Counted from the first letter of the stretch, positions 39,216 through 49,892 are shown. The stretch: 64,000 bases of DNA from Rhodanobacter sp. FDAARGOS 1247 (GCF_016889805.1 NZ_CP069535.1:1674001-1738000), one strand, 5' to 3'. Translations and numbers: made by a program. The notes: generated by a model from the sequence alone, not told the origin.

Positions 39216-39482
39216 ACCGTCCCGACGCCATGATTGCGAGATGTGACACATCTGCTTGACCGTGCGCCGGTGCCGGTGTGAAATCGGCCATCATCCGTTG
39301 GCACCGAGGTTGCTACGGGCTACGGCGGTGCAGGTCACGGGACGACCGGCGAATGGGCAGGGACAGGGATGATCCGACGCACTCCGGTCAACGTGGCAAC
39401 CAGCGGGCTCGTTCCCATCATTCATCCAGGCAGTCGCGGGTTGGCTGACTCCATGGCTTCACCGCCGCCGCACGGGGACGCA

Positions 39483-39977
39483 ATGAATTCGACAATCGCC
39501 TCCGTTCCCGTGCAAGCCGGCAACGAGATCTTCGAACGCATCCTGGCCGCACCCAGCGGCCTGGTGGTGCTGGACAGCCAGGACGTGCACGCCCTGATCG
39601 ATCAGTTTCGCGCGATCGCGCGGCATACCGGCCAGGCCGTCTACCTGTGGCAGCCCGATACCGGACTGGGCAGCCTGCGCGACGCCCACGTGCGCGTGCC
39701 GGATTGCCAGCGGCTGGGCAATGCGCTGCGTTACATGCAGCAGAGCATGCATTTCGGCGTGTACTTCCTGCTCGGACTCGAGCTACCGCTGTCGGCGATG
39801 GACGGCACCCTGCTGCGCCAGCTGGCGCGCGCGCCCAAGGGGCATCTGCGCCGGGTGGTCCTGATCGACGCGCCCGCCGCGCTGACCGAGCACCTGGGCG
39901 ACCTGGCGACGCACATCGGCAGCCAGGATAGCCAGCCCCGGCGCCTGCGCCTGCGTGACGGCCGCTGGCTGGTCTGA
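39483..39977 (+). CDS. Uncharacterised protein, possibly related to the N-terminal region of Ycf46-type ATPases
   Basis: A 164-aa protein starting at the ATG after GGGGACGC (MNSTIASVPV); ATGs at 39369 and 39453 are alternatives. No signal peptide or membrane segment is seen. The order of elements (GLVVLDSQDVHALIDQF, then GQAVYLWQPDTGLGSLRD, then FGVYFLLGLELPL, then LRRVVLIDAP and a C-terminal beta strand LRLRDGRWLV) resembles the Rossmann-like N-terminal domain preceding the AAA module in Ycf46-type proteins, but no Walker motifs are present. This resemblance is from memory and unproven. It ends 12 nt before the GGDEF-EAL gene, so the two probably form an operon and may act together in c-di-GMP signalling. 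Confidence 0.6.
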   Translation: MNSTIASVPVQAGNEIFERILAAPSGLVVLDSQDVHALIDQFRAIARHTGQAVYLWQPDTGLGSLRDAHVRVPDCQRLGNALRYMQQSMHFGVYFLLGLELPLSAMDGTLLRQLARAPKGHLRRVVLIDAPAALTEHLGDLATHIGSQDSQPRRLRLRDGRWLV

Positions 39978-39989
39978 GGCGAGGACACG

Positions 39990-42560
39990 ATGAACTCCGG
40001 CATCCTGGTGGTCGCAGCGCAGCGCGAACTGCGGCGCAACCTGTTCGACGCACTCGACCAGGCGGGTTACCCGCAGATCTACAGTGCGCGCGATGTCCCG
40101 CACGCGGCGATCCTGCTCGAGGGGCGGCCGCCGTTGCCGCCCCTGCAGTTGCTGGTGATCGTGCTGGCCGGCGACGCGCAGCAGGCACGCCATGCCTGCG
40201 AACAACTGCGACACCTGCCCGGTGCGGCCGAAACGCCGTTGATCGTGGTGCTGGCGGACGAGGCGACCTTCGGGCCGGCGGACCTTCCGCCCGGCATCGC
40301 CGACTGGCTTTCCGCCTGGAACATCTCCGACGAACTCATTCCCCGCTGGCGGCGTTCGCTGGCGCCGGAAGGCATGCGTGCGCGAGTGCTGCCGCCTGTG
40401 CCCGAAGCGATGGTCGAGCCCGATGGCTACCGTTTCACCTTCGAGGAAGGCGAAGGCGAATGGCTGATCGTCGACGCGCAGAGCGGCCGCCTGCTTGAAG
40501 TCAGTCCCACCGTGGGCAGGCACAGCCGCATCCACGTCGACCAGTGGCAGGGCCTGCCGCTGGCCCAGGTGTTGCGCTTCGAAGGCATCGCGATCAGCCA
40601 GGTGCTGACCGAGGCCAACCGCAACTGGTACCCGTGCCAGCGCAAGTCGGCGCAAGGCGCGGACACCGGCCAGGCCAGCGTGCGGCGCATCCGGCATGCC
40701 GGGCGTGACGCGCTGGCGCTGATGTTCCGCAGCGATCGCGCCGACCTCCGGGCCGAGGCGGCGCTGTCATTGCTGTCGCGCATTTTTGCCTCGACCAGCG
40801 GCGTCGACGCCCAGAGCGCTGCCGGACGCCTGCTGTTCGACGAGCTGGGACTGGACTACCTGGCTGTCTGGTCGGCCCGGCACGAAGGGGCGGAAGCGCC
40901 CAACCAGATGCTGCAGTTGTGGAGCGGCGAGGATGTGGCCTGGCCGCCGGCGCAATTGCAGAGTTCGCTGCAACTGGTGCTGGCCGGCAAGTCGATCCTG
41001 TACCGCACCGATGCCAAGCGCCTGGCGCCGATCGACCCGCTGCTGCAACAGCTCGAACTGGCCGGCTTCGCCGGGCTGCCGCTGTACGACGAAAGGCATA
41101 CCGTGCTGGGCGCGATGCTCGCGGGCACGCGCCGCGGCTTCGGCGAGATGAGCATCATCGAACCGGTGTTGCGCTGCGCGGTCGCGCGCTTCGCCCAGAT
41201 GCTGGAGCTGGGCCGCACCCGCGAGCAGGGCCGCGCCGAAGGCCTCGTCGACGCCCTGACCGGGCTGCCCAACCGCCTGCTGTTCAACGATCGACTGGAA
41301 ACGATCATCCGCGAGGCCACCCGCAACGGCGAATGCTTCGCCGTGCTGTTCGTCGACCTCGACCGCTTCAAGGCGATCAACGACACCTACGGCCACGCGG
41401 CCGGCGACCAGGTATTGCGCACGGTCACCCAGCGCCTGTGCGGCAGCATCCGCGCCTCCGATACGGTGGCGCGCTACGCCGGCGACGAGTTCACCATCGT
41501 GCTGCGGCACATCGTCAAGAACGACGACGTGATGCGGGTGGCCGAGAAGATCGTGCAGGTGATGGAGACGCCGCTGTACCTGGAGGACGGCACCGAGCTG
41601 CAAGTGACCGCGTCGATGGGGCTGAGCTTCTTCCCGGACGACGCCGGCGACGCGGCGACCCTGCTCAAGCACGCGGACGAGGCGATGTACGCGGCCAAGC
41701 ACCAGGGTCGCAACACCTTCCAGATCTACGAGATCAGCCCGGAATATGCCCAGCAGCATGGCATGGCGCTGAAGACCCGCCTGCGCCACGCCGAGGGCAA
41801 TGGCGAACTGCGCGTGGTCTACCAGCCGCAGGTCAATACCGAGACCGAGGACATCGTGGGGATGGAAGCGCTGGTGCGCTGGGAACATCCCGAACTGGGC
41901 ATGATCAGCCCGGCGGTGTTCATCCCGCTGGCCGAGGAGACCGGCCTGATCGTCTCGATCGGCGAATGGGTGATGCGCACGGCCTGCCGCCAGGCGAAAG
42001 AGTGGGAGCAGCGTTACGGCCTGCGCCTGCGCCTGGGGGTGAACCTGTCGGCGGTGCAGTTGATGGAGCCGCACCTGCTGGACACGGTCGCGGCCGTGCT
42101 GCGCGATACCGGGCTGGACCCGACCCTGCTGGAAATGGAAGTCACCGAAAGCATCAGCATCAAGGAGGCGCCCAACCTGGTCGAGAACCTCAACGCGCTG
42201 CACCGGCTGGGCTGCCATATCGCGATCGACGATTTCGGCACCGGCGCCGCGTCGCTGGATTACCTGCGCCGGCTGCCCGCCGACCGCATCAAGATCGACC
42301 AGAGCTTCGTGCGCAACATCGGGGTGGACCCGGATGACGAGGCGATCGTGCGGGCCACCATCGAGATGGCGCATCGGCTGAACCGGGCAGTGGTGGCCGA
42401 GGGCGTGGAGATCGAGCAGCACCTGCAGTTCCTGCGCACGAACGGCTGCGACGAGCTGCAGGGTTACCTGTTCTGCCGCCCGCTGCCGCCGATCAGCTTC
42501 GACAAGCTGCTGGCCGAGCGGCAGCGCCTGCTGGAAGGGCGCGCGGCCGAGCTGGCTTGA
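39990..42560 (+). CDS. GGDEF-EAL c-di-GMP turnover protein with pseudo-receiver and GAF-like domains
   Basis: An 856-aa soluble signalling protein. Residues 1-115 look like a receiver domain without the phosphoacceptor Asp (LLVIVLAG at that strand). A linker or PAS-like region runs about 130-255 and a GAF-like domain about 262-405. The GGDEF domain (about 420-580) has AGDEF at 497-501 in place of GGDEF, with an intact inhibitory site RASD at about 488-491. The EAL domain (about 595-845) keeps EALVRWEHP near 627, NLSAVQL, EMEVTES, IDDFGTGAASLDYL, AEGVE and QGYLF, so phosphodiesterase activity is likely. Cyclase activity is less certain. No transmembrane segments are seen. It is co-oriented with the small gene upstream. 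Confidence 0.9.
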   Translation: MNSGILVVAAQRELRRNLFDALDQAGYPQIYSARDVPHAAILLEGRPPLPPLQLLVIVLAGDAQQARHACEQLRHLPGAAETPLIVVLADEATFGPADLPPGIADWLSAWNISDELIPRWRRSLAPEGMRARVLPPVPEAMVEPDGYRFTFEEGEGEWLIVDAQSGRLLEVSPTVGRHSRIHVDQWQGLPLAQVLRFEGIAISQVLTEANRNWYPCQRKSAQGADTGQASVRRIRHAGRDALALMFRSDRADLRAEAALSLLSRIFASTSGVDAQSAAGRLLFDELGLDYLAVWSARHEGAEAPNQMLQLWSGEDVAWPPAQLQSSLQLVLAGKSILYRTDAKRLAPIDPLLQQLELAGFAGLPLYDERHTVLGAMLAGTRRGFGEMSIIEPVLRCAVARFAQMLELGRTREQGRAEGLVDALTGLPNRLLFNDRLETIIREATRNGECFAVLFVDLDRFKAINDTYGHAAGDQVLRTVTQRLCGSIRASDTVARYAGDEFTIVLRHIVKNDDVMRVAEKIVQVMETPLYLEDGTELQVTASMGLSFFPDDAGDAATLLKHADEAMYAAKHQGRNTFQIYEISPEYAQQHGMALKTRLRHAEGNGELRVVYQPQVNTETEDIVGMEALVRWEHPELGMISPAVFIPLAEETGLIVSIGEWVMRTACRQAKEWEQRYGLRLRLGVNLSAVQLMEPHLLDTVAAVLRDTGLDPTLLEMEVTESISIKEAPNLVENLNALHRLGCHIAIDDFGTGAASLDYLRRLPADRIKIDQSFVRNIGVDPDDEAIVRATIEMAHRLNRAVVAEGVEIEQHLQFLRTNGCDELQGYLFCRPLPPISFDKLLAERQRLLEGRAAELA

Positions 42561-42682
42561 GTGGACTGCCAGCGCCCCCATTACTGACCGATACCCGTCA
42601 CGGGTCGGGGTGGCGCATCCGGCATGACAACCAGCCAACGGGCTGTGCGTTAAGGTGGGGCCTGCTACTTCATGTTCCAGGT

Positions 42683-42709
42683 GAACTAGGGCGCCGGGCC
42701 GTGGTCTGA
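42683..42709 (+). promoter_or_regulatory. Sigma-E-type promoter of rpoE
   Basis: GAACTA at 42683-42688, an exact 16-nt spacer and TCTGA at 42705-42709 differ from the sigma-E consensus at one base. Transcription would start about 30 nt before the rpoE ATG, indicating autoregulation. Confidence 0.8.
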
Positions 42710-42745
42710 GCGCCGCGTTCAGTTCAAAACAAGCTCCCGCAGCGG

Positions 42746-43369
42746 ATGACGGCATTGACGACGGATACGGCCCGGATGGGCGAAAACGAACTGGATCGCG
42801 CGCTGGTCGAGCGTGTCCAGCAGGGAGACAGGCGGGCCTTCGACCTGCTGGTGCGCAAGTACCAGCACAAGGTGATCGGGCTGGTCTCGCGCTACGTGCG
42901 AAGCCATGCCGAATGCGAGGACATCGCCCAGGAGTCCTTCATCCGCGCCTGGCGGGCCATCGGCTCGTTCCGGGGCGACAGCGCCTTCTACACCTGGCTG
43001 TACAAGATCGCGGTGAACACCGCCAAGAATCACCTGGTGGCGATGGGACGTCGGCCGCCTTCGGGCGACATCGACGCCGACGACGCCGAGTTCATGGCCG
43101 GCGCCGAGCGCATGCACGACAGCGCCACGCCCGAGCGCGAGCTGATGCGCCAGGAAATTGAACAATCCGTGTTTTCCACTGTCCAAGCGTTGCCCGAAGA
43201 ACTGCGGACCGCCATCACGCTGCGCGAAGTGGATGGTCTCAGCTACGATGAAATCGCCGAAGCAATGGGCTGCCCGATCGGTACGGTGCGTTCGCGCATC
43301 TTTCGGGCACGCGAGGCGATCGACGAAAAACTGCGGCCACTTTTGTCGGACCGCGAGGATCAGACATGA
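42746..43369 (+). CDS. rpoE: RNA polymerase sigma-E factor (ECF family)
   Basis: The envelope-stress sigma factor, 207 aa. Region 2 (about 25-95) carries FDLLVRKYQHKVIGLVSRYV and the core-binding/-10 segment DIAQESFIRAWRAIGSFRG. Region 4 (about 140-200) has LPEELRTAITLREVDGLSY and the helix-turn-helix GCPIGTVRSRIFRAR. It is very close to E. coli RpoE (191 aa) with about 10 extra N-terminal residues; an ATG at 42776 would remove these. The rseA start overlaps its stop (ATGA). Confidence 0.95.
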   Translation: MTALTTDTARMGENELDRALVERVQQGDRRAFDLLVRKYQHKVIGLVSRYVRSHAECEDIAQESFIRAWRAIGSFRGDSAFYTWLYKIAVNTAKNHLVAMGRRPPSGDIDADDAEFMAGAERMHDSATPERELMRQEIEQSVFSTVQALPEELRTAITLREVDGLSYDEIAEAMGCPIGTVRSRIFRAREAIDEKLRPLLSDREDQT

Positions 43370-44058
43370 ATCAGGCAGGCATGAATCAGGACACCCGGGA
43401 AAGTCTTTCCGCGGGCATCGATGGCGAGTTGTCGAAGGAGCAGCTGCGGTTCCTGCTGCGCCGTCTCGACCACGATGCCTCCCTGCAGGCCGCCTGGTCT
43501 CCCTACCACGTGGCGCGCGACAGCCTGCGCCGGGAATTCCCGGCCGTGGCCAGCGCCGACTTTGCCGACCGCGTGATGCGCGCGATCGAGCAGGAAGCGG
43601 CCGCGGTCACCGCGACTCCCTCCCGGCGCCATCACTGGTTGCGCTGGTCCGCGGGTGGCGCGATCGCCGCCAGCGTGGCCGCCGCCGCGTTGATGGTCGG
43701 CCAGCCGCGCTCGAGCAGTGAGCTGGAACAGGTCACCGCCTCGGCCAATACCAGTCAGACCAGCACCGTCACCAGCCTGGCCGCGGCTGCCAAGCCGACC
43801 GCGCCCGCGGCCGTGCCGCCGTGGCTCAGCGGCAATTCGGCTGGCTTGCTCAGCCAGCAGGCCTCGGCCACGCTGGGCTCGCCGTTCGGGCAGAGCCCGT
43901 CGAACTATGCACGGCGGCTGTCGGGCTACCCGTCGATGCCGCGTTACCGCACGCTGGAAAACAACGACGGCAGCTACCTGTTGCTGCTCGATCCGGAGCA
44001 GCAGCGGATCTCCGCGCCGGACGACGCGTCGCGCAGGGCATCCGCCGTCGCGCAATAG
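43366..44058 (+). CDS. rseA: Anti-sigma-E factor RseA-type membrane protein
   Basis: Holds sigma-E inactive at the inner membrane until stress proteolysis. It is 230 aa. The cytosolic N-terminal domain (about 1-85) has SLSAGIDGELSKEQLRFLLR and the W-x2-Y-H-V-A-R-type helix AAWSPYHVARDSLR. A single transmembrane segment lies near 92-108 (GGAIAASVAAAALMVG). The periplasmic part is low-complexity Ser/Thr/Ala and ends in a short conserved block (SGYPSMPRYRTLENN). No rseB follows. Confidence 0.9.
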   Translation: MNQAGMNQDTRESLSAGIDGELSKEQLRFLLRRLDHDASLQAAWSPYHVARDSLRREFPAVASADFADRVMRAIEQEAAAVTATPSRRHHWLRWSAGGAIAASVAAAALMVGQPRSSSELEQVTASANTSQTSTVTSLAAAAKPTAPAAVPPWLSGNSAGLLSQQASATLGSPFGQSPSNYARRLSGYPSMPRYRTLENNDGSYLLLLDPEQQRISAPDDASRRASAVAQ

Positions 44059-44249
44059 CTCGGGTCCGCGTGTCGTTCCCGCGGCCCGTTTTCGATGCAC
44101 GCCACCACCCGGGTTCCGCAAGGGCCGGCCGCTGCCGTGCGCGGAATGGCCTGCGGAATGCGCGGGCCTCGGCAGCTTGCCGGGAATCATTTCGGAACCA
44201 TCCAGTCCATTTCAGGCCGGTCCGGCTTGAGTCAACCTGAGGAGGAGCC

Positions 44250-45725
44250 ATGAATCATTCCATCCTGCGCAGCCTGGCGTGCTGCGCCTTGCTGGGCGTC
44301 GCCAGTGTCGGCGTGGTGCAGGCGCAGGCACCGGGCGGCGCGGCGGCCTTGCCGGATTTCACCGGCATCGTGCAGAAGAACGCGCCGGCCGTCGTCCACG
44401 TGGAAGCGAAGTACACCGGCGAACAACCCGACAGCTATGGCGCGCGCGGTCCGCGGATGATGCCCGGCCAGGGCGGGCCCGATGATCCGCAAGCCGAGAT
44501 CCTGCGCCGCTTCTTCGGCATGCCGATGATGCCCTCGCCGCAGCAGCAGAAGCACACCTCGCTGGGTTCGGGCTTCATCATTTCCCATGACGGCTACATC
44601 CTCACCAACAACCACGTGGTCGATCACGCGGACAAGGTCACCGTGCGCCTGCAGGACCGGCGCACGCTGACCGCGAAAGTGATCGGCACCGACCCGACCT
44701 ACGACATCGCCCTGCTCAAGGTCGATGCCGGTGGCGACCTGCCGGCGGTGGAACTGGGCGATTCGCGCAGCCTGAAGCCGGGCCAGTGGGTGCTGGCGAT
44801 CGGTTCGCCGTTCGGCTTCGACTATACGGTGACCCAGGGCATCGTCAGCGCCGTGGGGCGCAACCTGGGCCAGCGTGACCAGCCGTATACCTCGTTCATC
44901 CAGACCGACGTGCCGATCAACCGGGGCAATTCCGGCGGTCCGCTGTTCGATCTGCAGGGCCGCGTGGTGGGCGTCAACTCGCAGATCTATTCCAACACCG
45001 GTGACTATCTCGGCGTGTCGTTCTCGATTCCCATCGATGTGGCGATGAGCGCCGTGCAGCAGCTCAAGTCCAAGGGTTACGTCTCGCGCGGCATGCTGGG
45101 CGTGACCATGCAGCCGGTCAATGACGACATCATCAAGGCGTTCAAGCTCGACAATGGCGCGGGTGCCGCGGTGGTCGACGTCAGCCCGGACAGTGGCGCG
45201 GCCAAGGCAGGCATCCAGCCTGGCGACATCATCCTGAGCTACAACGGCCAGCCACTGCAGCAGGCCTCGGACCTGCCGCCGCTGGTCGGCATGACCAAGC
45301 CGGGCAGCAAGGTGCCGGTGGAAATCCTGCGCAACGGCAAGAAGCAGACGCTCGACGTGACCATCAGCGAGGCCAAGCGTGATCGCAACGCGGTCAACAA
45401 CCTGGCTTCGGCGCCGTCGTCCAGCCAGGCCGGTTCGGCCGCGCTGGGTCTGACCGTGCAGTCGATCGACAGCGACACGCGTAGCCAGCTGGGCCTGAAG
45501 GCGGGGCAGGGCGTGGTGATCGACGACATCACCGGCCCCGTGGCGGCGCAGGCCGGCCTGCGTGCCGGCGACGTGATCACCATGGTCAACCAGCAGAAGG
45601 TCGGCAGCGTGGCCGAGTTCGAGGCCGCCACGAAGAGCGTGAAGGCGGGCAGCACGGTGCTGTTGCTGGTGCGCCGGGGCGAGCAGAGCAACTTCGTGGG
45701 GCTCACGGTGCCGGCGGATCGCTGA
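44250..45725 (+). CDS. degP: DegP/MucD-type periplasmic serine endoprotease with two PDZ domains
   Basis: Degrades misfolded envelope proteins. It is 491 aa. A signal peptide covers about 1-25 (cleavage after VQA). The trypsin-like domain has H122 (NNHVVDHAD), D152 (TYDIALLKVD) and S228 (NRGNSGGPLF). PDZ1 begins near 285 (RGMLGVTMQPVND) and PDZ2 near 390 (ALGLTVQSID). It lies 191 nt after rseA with no terminator or clear sigma-E promoter in the gap, so it is probably read from the rpoE promoter. The rpoE-rseA-mucD order is common in this lineage. Confidence 0.94.
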   Translation: MNHSILRSLACCALLGVASVGVVQAQAPGGAAALPDFTGIVQKNAPAVVHVEAKYTGEQPDSYGARGPRMMPGQGGPDDPQAEILRRFFGMPMMPSPQQQKHTSLGSGFIISHDGYILTNNHVVDHADKVTVRLQDRRTLTAKVIGTDPTYDIALLKVDAGGDLPAVELGDSRSLKPGQWVLAIGSPFGFDYTVTQGIVSAVGRNLGQRDQPYTSFIQTDVPINRGNSGGPLFDLQGRVVGVNSQIYSNTGDYLGVSFSIPIDVAMSAVQQLKSKGYVSRGMLGVTMQPVNDDIIKAFKLDNGAGAAVVDVSPDSGAAKAGIQPGDIILSYNGQPLQQASDLPPLVGMTKPGSKVPVEILRNGKKQTLDVTISEAKRDRNAVNNLASAPSSSQAGSAALGLTVQSIDSDTRSQLGLKAGQGVVIDDITGPVAAQAGLRAGDVITMVNQQKVGSVAEFEAATKSVKAGSTVLLLVRRGEQSNFVGLTVPADR

Positions 45726-45732
45726 TGTGCCG

Positions 45733-45800
45733 CTGGCCGGCCCGCGGCGCACGGGCCGGCCAGCATCGAGCGGCGCCATCCCGTGGCGGGATGGCGCCGC
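45733..45800 (+). terminator. Two tandem hairpins after degP
   Basis: Stem 1 is CTGGCCGGCCCG/CGGGCCGGCCAG (45733-45763); stem 2 is GCGGCGCCATCCCG/CGGGATGGCGCCGC (45770-45800). Both are perfect but lack T tracts. Confidence 0.65.
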
Positions 45801-45924
45801 TTGCCCGATCGCCTGATGGCGGCGATCCCATGCGATAATGCCGGGTTAGCGTTGCCTCGCGGCAGCGCCGCCACGCCGTCGCGTGGTGCCCAGCCCCAGC
45901 TCGACCACAGGCCGCCAGCGCTCC

Positions 45925-47718
<1,794 letters not shown>

Positions 47719-47762
47719 TTTCGGCCGGGAATCGGGAATTCCCGGCTCCATAGGAGCCCCAC

Positions 47763-48659
47763 ATGGATTTTGATTTTTCGGCGATTCTGCTTGGCCTGAC
47801 CGTGCTGTTCGGCGTGGTCTGGGGGCTGGACCGCCTGTTCCTGTACAAGAAGCGCAAGGCGCATCTGGACGCGGCGGGCGAGGAGTACCACGAGCCGGCG
47901 GTGGTGGACTGGTCGCGCTCGCTGTTCCCGGTGGTGCTGGTGGTGCTGGTGCTGCGCTCGTTCGTGGCCGAGCCGTTCCGGATTCCGTCCGGCTCGATGA
48001 TGCCGACCCTGGACGTGGGCGACTTCATCCTGGTCAACAAGTTCGCCTACGGCCTGCGCATGCCGGCGTTCAACGACAAGTTCGTGAGCCTGGGCGAGCC
48101 GAAGCGGGGCGACGTGGTGGTGTTCCGCTTTCCGGGCTACCTGTGCCGGGATGGCGGCAAGCTGGTGCGCAGCGGTGACATGAGCTGCGCCGATCCGCAT
48201 GCCAAGGTGCCGTCGCAGAACTGGATCAAGCGCGTCATCGGCCTGCCCGGCGACAGCATCGAGGTGCATGGCGACGAGCTGCTGGTGAACGGCCAGCGCG
48301 TCACGGCGGACGAGATCGGCCCCTACGTGGGCAATCCCCAGCGCACCGTCGACGAGACCATGCTGAACATGGGCGCCACGGTGTGGACCGAACACCTGGG
48401 CAAGCTCAACCACATGATCGCGCGCATGCCCGCCTACAACACACCCAATTCCATCCCCAACGACCGCGTGCCATCCAAGGTGCCGGCCGGCTGCTACCTG
48501 GTGATGGGCGACAACCGCAACGACAGCCTGGACAGCCGCTGGTGGGGCTGCATGCCGGAGCAGAACCTGGCCGGCAAGGCGTTCCTGATCTGGATGAGCT
48601 GGAAGGGCTGGGGCACCGGCGGGGTGGATTTCTCGCGGATCGGCACGGTCATCCATTGA
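47763..48659 (+). CDS. lepB: Signal peptidase I
   Basis: Cleaves signal peptides from exported proteins at the periplasmic face. It is 298 aa (E. coli 324). Two N-terminal membrane segments lie at about 5-23 and 56-68. The catalytic dyad is S78 (PSGSMMPTL) and K156 (WIKRVIGLPGD); Box E is GDNRNDSLDSRWWG near 249. The ATG has TAGGAG upstream. A short inverted repeat (GCCGGGAAT/ATTCCCGGC) lies in the 44-nt gap after lepA. Confidence 0.96.
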   Translation: MDFDFSAILLGLTVLFGVVWGLDRLFLYKKRKAHLDAAGEEYHEPAVVDWSRSLFPVVLVVLVLRSFVAEPFRIPSGSMMPTLDVGDFILVNKFAYGLRMPAFNDKFVSLGEPKRGDVVVFRFPGYLCRDGGKLVRSGDMSCADPHAKVPSQNWIKRVIGLPGDSIEVHGDELLVNGQRVTADEIGPYVGNPQRTVDETMLNMGATVWTEHLGKLNHMIARMPAYNTPNSIPNDRVPSKVPAGCYLVMGDNRNDSLDSRWWGCMPEQNLAGKAFLIWMSWKGWGTGGVDFSRIGTVIH

Positions 48660-48664
48660 TGCGA

Positions 48665-48686
48665 CCGGCCGGCGCAGTCCGGCCGG
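48665..48686 (+). terminator. Hairpin after lepB
   Basis: The 8-bp stem CCGGCCGG/CCGGCCGG has a 6-nt loop and no T tract. Confidence 0.4.
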
Positions 48687-48845
48687 CCAAAGCGTGACCG
48701 GATCGAAGCCCTGCACACGCCATCGTCACCGGCACGCGAATCTGCAGGCATAATCGGCACGCCGGCGCGGGGCGACCGGACTTCCATCCAGCTCATCACC
48801 ATCCATTGCAAGGCAAGCCGTTCGAAGCGGCGTAGCGAGGGGACT

Positions 48846-49229
48846 ATGAAATCGAAGCAGACCGGCGTCACCCTGATCGGATTCCTGTTCATTCTGGCCG
48901 TGTTCGGTTTCCTGGCCTACATGGCGATGAAACTGGTGCCGTCGTATTCCGAGTACGGTGGCGTGGTCAAGGCGATGGAGCAGGTCGCCAGCGAAGGAAC
49001 CAACGGCAAGTCGCTGGACGAGATCCGTCGCGACCTGCTGCGCAAGATGGATTTCCAGTACGTCGACGATGCCGTGGTGCGCCCGGAAGACATCACCATC
49101 AAGAAGGACGCCGGTGGCGCCAGCCAGCTGCGGGTCGCCTACGACAAGGAGATCCCGTTCATGTACAACATCTCCTTCCTGCTGCACTTCGACAAGAGCC
49201 TTGCGCTGCAGGGCAATGTGGGCGAGTAA
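48846..49229 (+). CDS. DUF4845 family membrane-anchored protein
   Basis: A 127-aa protein of unknown function conserved between lepB and rnc in gammaproteobacteria. The N-terminus KQTGVTLIGFLFILAVFGF resembles a type IV pilin-like start (G-V-T-L-I-G-F) and forms one membrane helix (about 8-28). The periplasmic part contains YSEYGGVVKAMEQVA and VAYDKEIPFMYNI. RNase III starts one codon after its stop in the same reading frame. Confidence 0.88.
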   Translation: MKSKQTGVTLIGFLFILAVFGFLAYMAMKLVPSYSEYGGVVKAMEQVASEGTNGKSLDEIRRDLLRKMDFQYVDDAVVRPEDITIKKDAGGASQLRVAYDKEIPFMYNISFLLHFDKSLALQGNVGE

Positions 49230-49232
49230 CTT

Positions 49233-49892
49233 TTGGAACTGAACTACCGTTTCCGTGATCCGGCGCTGGCGCGGCTGGCGCTGACCCACCGCAGCATCGG
49301 CAAACCGAACAACGAGCGGCTGGAATTTCTCGGCGATGCGCTGCTCGGCGCGATCATCGCCGAGATGCTGTACGAGGCGCACCCCAAGGCCAGCGAGGGC
49401 GAGCTGTCGCGTCTTCGCGCCCAGCTGGTCAATGGCCAGGCGCTGGCCGTGGTGGCCCGTGAGCTGGAGCTGGGCGAAGGCCTGCAACTGGGCCCGGGCG
49501 AGCTGAAGAGCGGTGGTTTCCGCCGCGAATCGATCCTCGCCGATGCGTTCGAGGCGACCATCGCCGCGGTCTACCTCGATGGCGGTTTCGACGCCTGCCG
49601 CGACGCCGTGCGTGGCCTGTTCGCCGAACGCATCGCCGCGCTGCGGCGTTCATCGAAAGACGCCAAGACGCGGCTGCAGGAATGGCTGCAGGCCAAGGGC
49701 CTGCCGTTGCCGCACTACGAGCTGGTGGCCAGCCACGGCGAGGACCACGCCAAGACCTTCGACGTCAGCTGCGCGATCACCGAGCCGATGGCCTTCGTCG
49801 CCGAAGCGCATGGCGGCAATCGCCGCGCCGCCGAACAGGACGCGGCCGAACTGGTGCTGAGCCAGTTGCTGGAGCAGCAGCGCTCCTCCTGA
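49233..49892 (+). CDS. rnc: Ribonuclease III
   Basis: A double-strand RNA endonuclease for rRNA and mRNA processing. It is 219 aa (E. coli 226). The catalytic helix NERLEFLGDALLGAI and the second acidic motif SILADAFEATIAAVYLDGG are intact; the dsRNA-binding domain (about 150-217) ends with AEQDAAELVLSQLL. The start is a TTG at 49233, the first possible start after the in-frame DUF4845 stop; no good ribosome site is visible, so translation is probably coupled to the upstream gene. rnc-era-recO order is conserved. Confidence 0.95.
   Translation: MELNYRFRDPALARLALTHRSIGKPNNERLEFLGDALLGAIIAEMLYEAHPKASEGELSRLRAQLVNGQALAVVARELELGEGLQLGPGELKSGGFRRESILADAFEATIAAVYLDGGFDACRDAVRGLFAERIAALRRSSKDAKTRLQEWLQAKGLPLPHYELVASHGEDHAKTFDVSCAITEPMAFVAEAHGGNRRAAEQDAAELVLSQLLEQQRSS

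Noticed and set aside
44059..44249. Sigma-E promoter for degP in the rseA-degP gap
   Set aside because: A GGAACC box exists, but no TCTGA-like -10 lies 15-17 nt away.
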